NCBI GenBank assembly: GCA_023249255.1
Contig: JAHFCY010000088.1
Span: 1 to 11,778 of the forward strand
Reading direction: 5' to 3'
Source: Candidatus Lindowiibacteriota bacterium
Lineage (GTDB): Bacteria > Lindowbacteria > 2-12-FULL-62-27
DNA: 11,778 bases
Position 1 is the first letter of the stretch; each line of letters opens with the position of its first letter. Position numbers and translations under genes: made by a program. Positions 1 to 7,628 of the stretch are shown piece by piece. The notes under the pieces were generated by a model. That model saw only the letters and a list, made by a program, of their open reading frames with translations. It did no database searches and was not told the origin of the DNA.

Positions 1-1083
1 CGACACCTCCGCCGGCCAGCCGGCCGACCGGACACACTCGACCAGTTGAAACGCCTTGCGACGAATGGCGCCATCGTCCGATGAAACCACAAAGACGGCA
101 ACCCCCCCGGCCGGCGCGGCAACGCCCGACTGCTCGCGGAGTTTCAGAAGCTCGATCAGGCGCTCAATGCCGCCCGCAAATCCGACGGCCGGCGTGTCGG
201 GGCCGCCCAGCGACCGGACCAGTCCGTCGTATCGGCCGCCGGCGATCACCGCATCCTGCGCGCCAAGATCCGTCGTGACGAACTCGAACACCGTCCGGAC
301 GTAATAGTCGAGGCCGCGGACCAACCGGTCGCGGACGACAAAGGCGACGCCGGAGTCGGTCAGGAGTTGTTTGAGGGCCGTATCGTGCGACCGGCACGCA
401 TCGCACAACGTTTCGGACACGGCCGGAGCGCTCTCGTAGACGCTCACGCATCCTTCGCGCTTGCAGTCCAGACACCGCAATGGATTTCGGTCGACGCGGT
501 CCCGGCATTCCTCGCAGAGCCGGTCGGCCGCCGACACGAGAAACGATTTCAGTTTGTCCAGATAAGCCGGGCGGCACGCGGGACAGCCGAGGGAATTGAC
601 GAGAAGCGTTGTGCGGTCAAGCAATCCGAGGTCCCCAAGAAGCGAATGGCCGACCGCGATGACTTCGGCGTCCGCCGCGGCGGAAGGCGATCCGAAATAC
701 TCGATGCCAAACTGGTGAAACTGCCGGTACCGGCCGGCCTGCGGCCGTTCGTATCGGAACATGGGGCCGAGGTAAAACATCTTGACCGTGTCGACAATCT
801 GCATTTTTTCCTCGACCAAAAACCGCACAACCGACGCCGTGCCTTCGGGCCGGAGCGTGAGAGAGCGGCCTTTGCGGTCTGCAAATGTGTACATCTCTTT
901 CGAAACGATGTCGGTGGTCTCGCCGATTGAGCGGGTGAAAAGCGTGGTTTCCTCAAAAATGGGTGTGCGGATCTGCTGGATGCCGTAGCGCTGAAAAATT
1001 TTTCGGGCTGATTCCTCGACGCGGCTGAACAGCCGTCCGTCGCCGCCGAAAAAATCCCGCGTCCCGCGAACTTTCTGGATCAT
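1..1083 (-). CDS. hisS: Histidyl-tRNA synthetase, partial (3' end outside window)
   Basis: This is the class II synthetase that charges tRNA-His with histidine in the cytoplasm. About 361 codons are visible from the ATG at 1081-1083, and the frame is still open at position 1, so the C-terminal anticodon-binding domain is mostly missing. The protein begins MIQKVRGTRDFF. Motif 2 appears as FRYERPQAGRYRQFHQFG (about residues 109-126), the histidine signatures as LVRGLDYY (about 254-261) and AGGRYDGLV (about 281-289), and motif 3 as GFAGGIERL (about 301-309). The insertion with CPAC, CEEC, CLDC and CDAC pairs (about 168-230) is normal for bacterial HisRS. The gene lies 39 nt downstream of metK on the same strand, so cotranscription is likely. 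There is no clear SD before the ATG. Identity is certain from the motifs. Confidence 0.97.
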   Translation of the reverse strand, partial: MIQKVRGTRDFFGGDGRLFSRVEESARKIFQRYGIQQIRTPIFEETTLFTRSIGETTDIVSKEMYTFADRKGRSLTLRPEGTASVVRFLVEEKMQIVDTVKMFYLGPMFRYERPQAGRYRQFHQFGIEYFGSPSAAADAEVIAVGHSLLGDLGLLDRTTLLVNSLGCPACRPAYLDKLKSFLVSAADRLCEECRDRVDRNPLRCLDCKREGCVSVYESAPAVSETLCDACRSHDTALKQLLTDSGVAFVVRDRLVRGLDYYVRTVFEFVTTDLGAQDAVIAGGRYDGLVRSLGGPDTPAVGFAGGIERLIELLKLREQSGVAAPAGGVAVFVVSSDDGAIRRKAFQLVECVRSAGWPAEVS

Positions 1084-1122
1084 TCTGCTACGCGGACTTG
1101 GCCCGCGGCAGGCAAATGAAAA

Positions 1123-2274
1123 TCAGCGGCAGAGTTTCGCCAGCGCGGCCGCACGGTCCGTCTTCTCCCACGTAAATTCCGGGAGCTGGCGGCCAAAATG
1201 CCCGTATGCGGCGGTCTTGCGGTAGATCGGCCGGCGAAGCTTGAGCATGTCCATGATCCCGCGCGGCGTGAGATCAAACACTTTGCGGACTGCCCGCGCG
1301 ATTTTGTCGTCAGAGACGATGCCGGTTCCGAACGTCTGCACCATCACGCTGACCGGATCGGCAACGCCAATCGCGTACGCGACCTGGACTTCACACTCCT
1401 CGGCCAGTTTGGACGCGACGACGTTTTTGGCAATGTACCGCGCGGCATAACAGGCCGACCGGTCGACCTTGCTCGGGTCCTTGCCCGAAAACGCGCCGCC
1501 GCCGTGCCGGCCCAGACCCCCGTACGTGTCGACGATGATTTTGCGGCCCGTCACGCCCGCGTCGCCCTGCGGGCCGCCGATGACAAACCGGCCGGTCGGG
1601 TTGACGAAAATTTTCGTCCGGCTGTCCATGAGGCGCGCCGGGACGACCTTCTTGATGACCTTGTTGATGAGAATCGACCGCATGTGTTTCACGCTGACGT
1701 CCGCGCTGTGCTGGGTGGAGATGACGACCGCGCTGATGCGCGCGGGCCGGCCGCGGACGTAATCGACCGTGACCTGGGACTTGCCGTCAGGCCGCAGGAA
1801 ATCGACCTCGCCGCGCTTTCGGATTTTCGTGAGTTGTTCGCAGAGCCGGTGGGCCAGCGTGATCGGCAGGGGCATGAGCGACGGAGTTTCGTTCACGGCG
1901 TAGCCGAACATGAGCCCCTGATCGCCCGCGCCGCCGGTGTCGACGCCCATCGCGATGTCGGGCGACTGCTGTTGCAGCGCCACAAGGACCGCACAGGTAT
2001 TCGAATCGAATCCGTAGAGCGCGTTATTGTAGCCGATGTCGCTGACCGCGTTGCGGACCAGTTTCTGATAATCGAGCCGCGCCTTCGTCGTGATCTCGCC
2101 GGCCAGCACAACCATGCCGGTCTTGAGCAGGACCTCGCAGGCGACGCGCGAATATTTATCTTGGCGCAGACACTCGTCGAGTATACTGTCGGCGATCTGG
2201 TCGGCCATCTTGTCCGGATGCCCCTCCGTCACCGATTCGGACGTAAACACAAAATTACGGTTAAAATGCGGCAT
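1123..2274 (-). CDS. metK: S-adenosylmethionine synthetase (methionine adenosyltransferase)
   Basis: MetK makes S-adenosylmethionine from methionine and ATP, the cell's main methyl donor. The protein is 383 residues, normal for the family. The ATP-site HPDK lies near the N-terminus. The hallmark [12 protein letters not shown], the [17 protein letters not shown] loop and the [18 protein letters not shown] stretch are all intact. I chose the ATG at 2272-2274 (MPHFNRNF), which matches the usual N-terminus. The frame is open 14 codons further up, but those residues lie outside the family pattern. The upstream AGGAGG is about 12 nt from this ATG, a rather long spacing. A promoter at 2323-2351 gives a leader of about 40 nt, too short for a SAM riboswitch. 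hisS follows after 39 nt. Confidence 0.97.
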   Translation of the reverse strand: MPHFNRNFVFTSESVTEGHPDKMADQIADSILDECLRQDKYSRVACEVLLKTGMVVLAGEITTKARLDYQKLVRNAVSDIGYNNALYGFDSNTCAVLVALQQQSPDIAMGVDTGGAGDQGLMFGYAVNETPSLMPLPITLAHRLCEQLTKIRKRGEVDFLRPDGKSQVTVDYVRGRPARISAVVISTQHSADVSVKHMRSILINKVIKKVVPARLMDSRTKIFVNPTGRFVIGGPQGDAGVTGRKIIVDTYGGLGRHGGGAFSGKDPSKVDRSACYAARYIAKNVVASKLAEECEVQVAYAIGVADPVSVMVQTFGTGIVSDDKIARAVRKVFDLTPRGIMDMLKLRRPIYRKTAAYGHFGRQLPEFTWEKTDRAAALAKLCR

Positions 2275-2322
2275 GACTCGCTGAATCCTCCTGATGTATT
2301 TTGCACGTGGGCGCAATGGGTT

Positions 2323-2351
2323 CTTCTATCACAGGCCGATAGGCAAGTCAA
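2323..2351 (-). promoter_or_regulatory. Sigma-70-type promoter of metK (-hisS)
   Basis: Read on the minus strand, TTGACT (2351-2346) and TAGAAG (2328-2323) are separated by exactly 17 nt. This places the transcription start near 2316, about 42 nt upstream of the metK ATG. The -35 box matches consensus at 5 of 6 positions and the -10 box at 4 of 6. This is a prediction from sequence alone. Confidence 0.5.
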
Positions 2352-2436
2352 AAGACACGAATGGCAAGTTTCCGCAAATCGAACTTTAAAGCGATATGAC
2401 AGTTTTGTTCTTTCTTCCTGTTCGGTTTCTCTCCTC

Positions 2437-2460
2437 CCATTCGTTTCCACTAATGAATGG
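2437..2460. other. Inverted repeat CCATTC-N12-GAATGG between metK and the membrane-protein gene
   Basis: Six-base perfect arms (2437-2442 and 2455-2460) flank a 12-nt spacer, about 47 nt upstream of the membrane-protein ATG. The site could bind a dimeric regulator, but a dyad of this size can arise by chance in a region this long. No function is claimed. Confidence 0.25.
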
Positions 2461-2506
2461 ACAAAATGCCGCTTTCATTCCTTCCGGCGGACACGGAGGT
2501 GCGAGG

Positions 2507-2881
2507 ATGACTGCTGAAGGCAGGTTTTACGCCTGGTTTTTCGGAATTGTCGCGGTTGTTCTTCTGGTCGGTACGCCCATTCTCGTCAGGAGCAGCGTAA
2601 TCGAGGACACGCGGACAAACGACCTGATTGCCATTTTTTACGCTCTCGGAGTATTTGCCGCCGGCGGCCTTCTCTGCCTCGGTCTTCTGTTCTGGTGCAT
2701 CCAGCGCCTCGGAGAGGAGTTGCCAATCACGTACAACATCGGCGCCTTTTTGGCGAAGCTGGCGGTTGTGATTGTTCTTGCGGCGATTGCTTTCTGCTGG
2801 TTTTTCGCAATCATTCCGATGTTTGCGTTTCTCGCCGCCGTCCTCAGCCAGGCCAGGAAAGCGCGACGCATGGGTAACTGA
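2507..2881 (+). CDS. Small integral membrane protein, function unknown
   Basis: I do not recognise a family. The 124-residue product has hydrophobic segments at about residues 8-27, 41-64 and 79-112; the last is long enough for two closely spaced spans, so it has three or four transmembrane helices. It ends in a basic tail (QARKARRMGN), which by the positive-inside rule would be cytoplasmic. There are no enzyme motifs. The ATG at 2507 is chosen because GGAGGT lies 7 nt upstream. The frame is open back to 2396, but that stretch is unlike the rest and has no SD. The gene diverges from metK and converges on the hsp70-like gene, 58 nt from its end. Context gives no functional hint. Confidence 0.75.
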   Translation: MTAEGRFYAWFFGIVAVVLLVGTPILVRSSVIEDTRTNDLIAIFYALGVFAAGGLLCLGLLFWCIQRLGEELPITYNIGAFLAKLAVVIVLAAIAFCWFFAIIPMFAFLAAVLSQARKARRMGN

Positions 2882-2939
2882 CCGCCCGGCCGGCGCCTCC
2901 AAAAAAATCGCCCACAGTCCCGAAAGTCGTTCGACCTCT

Positions 2940-5360
2940 TCAGAGCGTCGTTCGTCCCCCCGCCGATAGTCCGGATGGCGCTGGAGACTCGGGGCCGGCC
3001 AAGAGGGCTTCGCGGTAGGGCTGGGCGGTGGTTTCGGAAGTCTGCGCAGATGTGAGGCATTGGCGTTTTCGGAGTTCAGCGACTTTGCCTGCGTCCCCGA
3101 GGCCTTCGTAGAGGCAGATCACCCAACCGATTTCGGATCGAGTGAGAGCGGCGGGGATGACGCCGCCCGGACAGGCGGTGTCGATCGTTTTTTTCCGGAC
3201 GGCGTTCGCGTCCTGATACCGGCCGCCGGCCTCAAGAGTGCGGGCGAATATCTCCGCAGCGTACGCATGCTCGGGCGATTTGGCGTGGGCGGCGCGCAGA
3301 ACGTGGATGGCATCCTCAGTTCGGTCCATCTCGTGGAGGACATGGCCGAGATTGGCGCGGGACGCTTGACTGCCCGGATCGCAGGCGACGGCCTTTCGGA
3401 ATGCGCGTTCGGCGCCGGGCATGTCACCTTCATTCCATCTCACAATCCCGAGGATGTTCCAGGCGCGGGCGTTTTGGGGATGGCGTTCGATGACATGATC
3501 GAGGATCTCGTGGGATTTTCTGAATGCAGTCTCATTCTGGCGCTGGCCTTCCCCCTGGGCGAGATCCAGAAGGTCATTGAGGGGCGGGCTGCCGGTGGTC
3601 TGGATGGCCGCCCGAACTTTTTCGCGGGCTGATCGGACCCACTGCTCTTCCTCGGAATTTCTGCCGGATATCAGAACATCCTCGCCTTGAACGGTGAGGC
3701 CGATTTCAGGATGATTCGCAAGGACAGCACGTAAATGGATCATCTTCGATCCGTCGATCCTGAAAGTGACCGTGACCGGCGCGCCGGCGGGCGTGCCTTT
3801 TGGAATGTCAAAACTCTTCCGGATGATCTTCTTCTTCAGTTTGCGGGTGTGCGCGTAAAGCTCCACGACCACACGGTCGAGATTGTCTTCCGGCACAAAA
3901 AACATCTCGGTGAATTCCTGCTCGCCGGTAGCGGGATAGGGAAGAAGCGTTCCAGCTTTGACGATTGGTTCCGGGCGGTTGCCGTAAACCCACAACCCGA
4001 TATCTTCGCCAAGAACCGCGGCGGCCGGCGCACGTCCGGTGGAGGCCAGAACGCCGGCATGAATGGCCGCGCCCCTCTCGACGGAAAGATCGAGGTCGGC
4101 CAGACGGATTTTGTCGCGCGAGATTCCGATAGCCGAACAATACGCGGAGATGAGATACGGGACAAACGACGCGCGGCAGGACGCGCCGGAAAGAATCAGC
4201 AGGTCCAGGCCAGTCGCGGGATCGATATCCGACGCGTTGAGTGCGCATGCGAGAGGTTCGAGGATCGATCCGACCCACCGGCCGTCTTGAACTTCTCCCT
4301 CGTCCGGGTCAAGAGACAAAAACGCGTTCAGAGCGGAGATCAGGCACTCGGTCGTCAGAACCACAGGGCGGGAAGGCAGAACCGCATCCGTTCCGCGAAC
4401 TTCGATTGTCCGGGCGGTAACCTCGATGGACGGATACTCCATTGGCGCGACGTCTGCGGCGGTCTGACCGGAACTTGTGATTACGGATTCGATCTTCCGG
4501 CAAAGTTCTTCCTTCAGCGTTCTGGCGACAAATCGATTTTGTTTGACAAAAAGGCGCGCCTCTTCGGGAGATACCGGTTCTCCCTCTGCGACCTGAGGCA
4601 ACAGCGCCTTGCGCGCGATCTCGAAATCAAAGTTGTCCCCGCCAAGCCGGTCATAATCGCCCAGCGCCAGGGTTTTGATTCGGACGTTCGGGCAGCCCCC
4701 ATTTTGAGAGATCGCGTCCACCTCGAATATCGCGACGTCGCACGTGCCGGCGCCGATGTCGTAGACGGCGATGCGGACCGGTCCGGCCGCGTGCGGGACC
4801 GTGACAAGATTGGGCCCGTAAATTGCGTCGAGCAAAACGGCCACCGGTTCTTCGACAAGGTTGCCTTCTTTGAGTTCCCAACCGGCGCGCCGCGCCGCAT
4901 CAATGATTTCTTTGCGGCCTTCGTATGGCAGAGACGCAGGAACGGCGATGGACGCGGGCAGAGTGCGCGCATCCACGCCAAGGAGTTTTGATGCCCGCTG
5001 ACGCAGGGCCGAGAGAATTTCCCCGAGAACATTCGCGGGTTTGACAAAAATCGAACCGATCCCTTCAATATAGCGCTCATCGGCGGCCACGTCGGATTTG
5101 GCCGACGCAAACGTGCGAACGCCATCGGACCCCGCGTGCTTCAGCGCGGCCTCACCAAGCAGATATCTCCCCGTCGTTTTGTCGCACGCTACGACGGAAG
5201 GAATCCGGTGGGAATCCTCGCCTGACCGGTCGCAGCCGACCGCCAGCGCTTTGACATCCAGACCCTTTCCCCTGTCCATCGTCGCCACCGCGATTCCTGA
5301 CCGCGATGTACCAAGGTCAATTCCGAGCGCCTGTTTGTTTTTGTGACCGGAAAACAGCAT
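2940..5360 (-). CDS. Hsp70/DnaK-like chaperone with C-terminal TPR region
   Basis: This 806-residue protein has an Hsp70 ATPase domain at about 1-445. Phosphate-1 loop IDLGTSRSGIA is at 14-24, EEPVAVLLDAIYG near 170-182, phosphate-2 YDIGAGTCDVAIF at 200-212 (DnaK has DLGGGT), LGGDNFDFEIA at 239-249, and the adenosine motif LILSGASCRASF at 388-399. A beta-sandwich like the Hsp70 substrate-binding domain follows (about 450-560), with PIVKAGTLLPYPATGEQEF and VTFRIDGSKMIHLRA. Instead of the alpha-helical lid and EEVD-type tail there are two or three TPR-like helix pairs at about 615-765, for example ARAWNILGIVRWNEGDMPGA. The start is the ATG at 5358-5360, with GGAGGT 6 nt upstream. No dnaJ or grpE is adjacent. 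A specialised chaperone is inferred; its client is unknown. It is unlikely to be the housekeeping DnaK, since it diverges in the phosphate and adenosine motifs. Confidence 0.9.
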   Translation of the reverse strand: MLFSGHKNKQALGIDLGTSRSGIAVATMDRGKGLDVKALAVGCDRSGEDSHRIPSVVACDKTTGRYLLGEAALKHAGSDGVRTFASAKSDVAADERYIEGIGSIFVKPANVLGEILSALRQRASKLLGVDARTLPASIAVPASLPYEGRKEIIDAARRAGWELKEGNLVEEPVAVLLDAIYGPNLVTVPHAAGPVRIAVYDIGAGTCDVAIFEVDAISQNGGCPNVRIKTLALGDYDRLGGDNFDFEIARKALLPQVAEGEPVSPEEARLFVKQNRFVARTLKEELCRKIESVITSSGQTAADVAPMEYPSIEVTARTIEVRGTDAVLPSRPVVLTTECLISALNAFLSLDPDEGEVQDGRWVGSILEPLACALNASDIDPATGLDLLILSGASCRASFVPYLISAYCSAIGISRDKIRLADLDLSVERGAAIHAGVLASTGRAPAAAVLGEDIGLWVYGNRPEPIVKAGTLLPYPATGEQEFTEMFFVPEDNLDRVVVELYAHTRKLKKKIIRKSFDIPKGTPAGAPVTVTFRIDGSKMIHLRAVLANHPEIGLTVQGEDVLISGRNSEEEQWVRSAREKVRAAIQTTGSPPLNDLLDLAQGEGQRQNETAFRKSHEILDHVIERHPQNARAWNILGIVRWNEGDMPGAERAFRKAVACDPGSQASRANLGHVLHEMDRTEDAIHVLRAAHAKSPEHAYAAEIFARTLEAGGRYQDANAVRKKTIDTACPGGVIPAALTRSEIGWVICLYEGLGDAGKVAELRKRQCLTSAQTSETTAQPYREALLAGPESPAPSGLSAGGRTTL

Positions 5361-5381
5361 GTCGCCACCTCCCATTTAGTT

Positions 5382-5398
5382 GGGGACCTGAAGTCCCC
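5382..5398 (-). promoter_or_regulatory. Stem-loop in the leader of the hsp70-like gene
   Basis: GGGGAC and GTCCCC form a perfect 6-bp GC-rich stem with a 5-nt loop, located 22-38 nt upstream of the ATG and just upstream of the GGAGGT ribosome binding site. Just upstream of it in the direction of transcription lies TAATAA, a possible -10 box without a good -35. The hairpin could be an operator or an RNA leader element. It is not CIRCE (TTAGCACTC-N9-GAGTGCTAA). Confidence 0.4.
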
Positions 5399-5513
5399 CC
5401 TTATTACGGAAAACGAAGGATTGGGGAGAAAGCGAACGCCGTGGCCACAGATTTTTCCGGGATTTCCCCGGGACCACTCACATAGGGCGATGCGATCATG
5501 GTAAGTTGGGTCT

Positions 5514-6995
5514 GTGAAATTTTCAGAGCTGTTTTTGTCCAAGTCCAAATTCATCGACGGCGTGCAATGCGAGAAACTGCTGTGGCACCGGGTCAAGGAT
5601 CGGGCGGCGATTCCGCCGCCGTCGGCGGACACGGTGGCGGTGTTTGAGCAGGGGCGCGCGGTGGGCGAGTTGGCCAAAGGGCTGTTTCCCGGCGGGGTCG
5701 GCATTCCATGGATTTACGACATCGAGCGGGCGATCGAGCAGTCGACGAAAGCGATCGAGGCGCGAAAGACAATATTCGAAGCGTGGATCGTGAGCGAATT
5801 CGCTTGCGCCAAGGTGGACGTTCTTCGGCCCGCGGATGACGGCGCTTGGGACTTGATCGAAGTGAAGAGCACGACCGAAGTCAAGAAAGAACACTACGAC
5901 GACGTGGCGTTTCAGATTCATGCTTGCCAGGACAGCGGCATCAAGATCCGAAAATGTTATTTGATGCACATCAACAAAACGTACGAGCGGGACGGCAAGA
6001 TCGATCCGGCCAAACTGTTCACCACAAAAGAAATCACCGCCGAGGCCGTCGAACGCGTGCCGGATGTGCGCGAGGAATTTCAGAGAATGCGCAAGGTTCT
6101 TGAGCTGGACCAATCGCCGCAGGTTGCCATCGGCCAGCACTGCCGATCGCCGTACATTTGCCAGATGAAAGAAAAATGCTGGGATTTTTTGCCGAAGCAG
6201 AATGTGTTCCAGCTGCACTACGATCGCGGGTTTAAAACCGCGCTGGGCCTGATGGAGCGGAACATTCTTGATATCGGCGACGTTCCCGGCGACACGAAGC
6301 TGACCGAATTCCAAAAAATCCAGGTCAACGCTGCGAAATCAGGCAAACCGATTCTGAATCTGGATAACATCCGGACATTTTTCGGCCGGTTAAAATATCC
6401 GTTGTATTTTCTGGATTTCGAAACGGTCGCGCCCGCAATCCCGGTCTACAACCACACGCGGCCCTACCAGCAGGTTCCGTTTCAATATTCCCTGCACGTT
6501 CTCGACAAACCCGACGCGAAGGCGCGGCACACAAGCTGGCTGGCCGACGGCACGGACGATCCGCGCGAGGAAATTTTGCGGCGGCTGAAACAGGAACTGG
6601 GCGATTACGGAACGATCGTCGCCTACAACGCCCCGTTTGAACTTCGCGCGCTCGCCGAATCGGTTGAAACCTACAGCGCGTATCAGAGTTGGTTCAAAAA
6701 AATCGAGACGCGGTTCGTCGATTTGCTCGAACCGTTTAAAAACGCCTGGTACTACCATCCGGACCAGAATGGCAGCGCGTCGCAGAAAGCCGTCCTGCCG
6801 GCGCTCACCGGCCGGTCTTACAAGGGAATGGAAATCGCAGAGGGAGGGATGGCCAGCCGCGAGTATTACCGGGTGACGTTCACCGCCGTCCCGCCCGAAG
6901 AACGCGCCCGCGTGCGAGCCGCGCTCGAAACGTACTGCTGTACCGACACGCAAGGGATGGTCGACATCATTCAAACCCTAGAACAGATAATATAG
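5514..6995 (+). CDS. DUF2779-type nuclease: Cas4/RecB-like module plus DEDD exonuclease module
   Basis: This 493-residue protein looks like two nucleases in one chain. The N-terminal half resembles Cas4/RecB-type PD-(D/E)XK enzymes: D102 of VDVLRP, then E116 and K118 of LIEVKS, then Q134. Cysteines C19, C210, C216 and C222 have the one-plus-three layout typical of the Cas4/AddB 4Fe-4S cluster. The C-terminal half has RNase H-fold exonuclease motifs: YFLDFETV (D301, E303), AYNAPFELRAL (371-380), VDLLEPF and CCTDTQGMV (D478). This arrangement matches my memory of the DUF2779 family, whose substrate I do not know. The start is the GTG at 5514; the upstream in-frame ATG at 5490 meets a stop after four codons. 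The SD is weak (TTGGG). The gene diverges from the hsp70-like gene. A DNA or RNA processing or defence role is inferred only. Confidence 0.85.
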   Translation: MKFSELFLSKSKFIDGVQCEKLLWHRVKDRAAIPPPSADTVAVFEQGRAVGELAKGLFPGGVGIPWIYDIERAIEQSTKAIEARKTIFEAWIVSEFACAKVDVLRPADDGAWDLIEVKSTTEVKKEHYDDVAFQIHACQDSGIKIRKCYLMHINKTYERDGKIDPAKLFTTKEITAEAVERVPDVREEFQRMRKVLELDQSPQVAIGQHCRSPYICQMKEKCWDFLPKQNVFQLHYDRGFKTALGLMERNILDIGDVPGDTKLTEFQKIQVNAAKSGKPILNLDNIRTFFGRLKYPLYFLDFETVAPAIPVYNHTRPYQQVPFQYSLHVLDKPDAKARHTSWLADGTDDPREEILRRLKQELGDYGTIVAYNAPFELRALAESVETYSAYQSWFKKIETRFVDLLEPFKNAWYYHPDQNGSASQKAVLPALTGRSYKGMEIAEGGMASREYYRVTFTAVPPEERARVRAALETYCCTDTQGMVDIIQTLEQII

Positions 6996-7035
6996 TAGCC
7001 ATTATTTGCATTTATAATAACATAAGGATAATATA

Positions 7036-7064
7036 TTGTCTTTACGTATTGACAGGGATATAAT
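7036..7064 (+). promoter_or_regulatory. Near-consensus promoter of hipB, predicting a leaderless mRNA
   Basis: TTGTCT (7036-7041) and a perfect TATAAT (7059-7064) are 17 nt apart. With a start site about 7 nt after the -10 box, transcription would begin at or next to the ATG at 7071. No SD precedes that ATG, so a leaderless message is predicted. The surrounding 75 nt are strikingly AT-rich compared with the rest of the window. A TTGACA also occurs at 7049-7054 but is only 4 nt from the TATAAT, so it is not the matching -35. Confidence 0.7.
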
Positions 7065-7070
7065 CGTGCC

Positions 7071-7382
7071 ATGAAGAACAAGGTGCCGGTACTGATTGAA
7101 CCCGTCGAAACGGGAAAAGCGCTGGCCGAACGCGTCAGAACTCTGCGGCTGACCAGGCGATGGACTCGGGACACTCTGGCGATGAGGGCCGGGATTTCCG
7201 CCGCGTCGCTTAAGAGATTCGAAACCACCGGCAAATCTTCGCTGGAGTTGGTTCTCAAGGCGGCCCATGCCTTGTCCCGGCTTCATGAGTTCAATGAACT
7301 ATTTGCGCCGCCGGCCGCTCGGAGTATTGTGGAACTTGAAGAACGCGCCGCCCCGCGTGTTCGAAAGCGGGGCAGTATATGA
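7071..7382 (+). CDS. HipB-like antitoxin / XRE-family DNA-binding regulator
   Basis: The 103-residue protein carries a helix-turn-helix of the XRE (Cro/C1) family at about residues 17-70, including LTRRWTRDTLAMRAGISAASLKRFE. The SLELVLKAAHAL helix and the tail that ends in RKRGSI are the layout I associate with HipB partners of HipA-type kinases. Such antitoxins bind their own promoter and neutralise HipA. The stop codon overlaps an ATG (ATGA at 7379-7382), the usual coupling to hipA, but that second gene is collapsed here. The reading frame of hipB itself looks complete. There is no SD; see the leaderless promoter just upstream. A role as an orphan autorepressor or anti-toxin is inferred. 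Confidence 0.82.
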   Translation: MKNKVPVLIEPVETGKALAERVRTLRLTRRWTRDTLAMRAGISAASLKRFETTGKSSLELVLKAAHALSRLHEFNELFAPPAARSIVELEERAAPRVRKRGSI

Positions 7383-7533
7383 AGAAGCTGGAGGTTCGTT
7401 TCACAGCCGGGAGCATATGCTTCAACTCGCCGCGAAGGCAGGAATCTCCAAACGAGAGGCCGGCGTCATCATTGACGAAGTTCTGGCCTCCACCCGCCAA
7501 ATCGAGGCATCGTTTCCGGATTTGACGAAATAG
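7379..7533 (+). pseudogene. hipA remnant: start and C-terminal tail joined by a large deletion
   Basis: The ATG overlapping the hipB stop begins MKKLEVRF, which fits a HipA N-terminus, but the frame then turns to unrelated residues and stops at 7523-7525. In a different frame the sequence from about 7399 reads SFHSREHMLQLAAKAGIS, then KREAGVIIDEVLASTRQ, and ends with TAG at 7531-7533. This looks like the last helices of a HipA serine/threonine kinase. The two pieces are joined near 7395-7402. HipA proteins are usually about 400 residues or more, so around 1.1 kb, including the kinase core, is gone. The residual product cannot be a kinase. Recognition of the tail is from memory of the family and is the less certain part. 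Confidence 0.65.
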
Positions 7534-7589
7534 CCGCGCGCCGGGAGTCAATCCTCATCTTTCAAGTTACACCCTCCGTCCCCACGGCC
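7491..7589 (+). repeat. Direct repeat copy A (hipA 3' end plus downstream DNA)
   Basis: This segment matches 10726-10825 in the same orientation with 7 substitutions and 1 single-base gap over 100 aligned columns, as counted by eye. The first 42 nt are the end of the hipA remnant, with one mismatch, and include its stop codon. The remaining 57 nt are noncoding. Similarity stops sharply at both edges. Confidence 0.9.
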
Positions 7590-7628
7590 ACGCCTTGTAT
7601 CGCGACAGTACGCGCCTTGTGTTGGTCA

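Noticed and set aside
2275-2350. SAM riboswitch in front of metK
   Set aside because: The predicted leader is about 42 nt, too short, and no suitable helices are visible.
1198-2517. Long plus-strand open frame opposite metK (439 codons)
   Set aside because: It is a codon-bias shadow of metK; its translation has no family features and metK on the other strand is certain.
2882-2939. Bidirectional terminator between the converging membrane-protein and hsp70-like genes
   Set aside because: Only short GC arms (about 4 bp) around the A-run; no convincing stem.
3735-4991. Long plus-strand open frame opposite the hsp70-like gene (418 codons)
   Set aside because: Shadow of the chaperone gene, rich in R, D and G as expected from a GC-rich antisense frame.
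5361-5513. CIRCE heat-shock operator upstream of the hsp70-like gene
   Set aside because: No TTAGCACTC or GAGTGCTAA arms; the inverted repeat present has a different sequence and loop.
5514-6995. Cas4 of a CRISPR-Cas system
   Set aside because: No CRISPR array or other cas gene in the window, and the fused C-terminal exonuclease half points to DUF2779 rather than Cas4 proper.
7267-7533. An 88-codon independent gene overlapping the end of hipB
   Set aside because: Its first half is hipB read in another frame and only the second half resembles HipA, so it is better explained as part of a deletion remnant.
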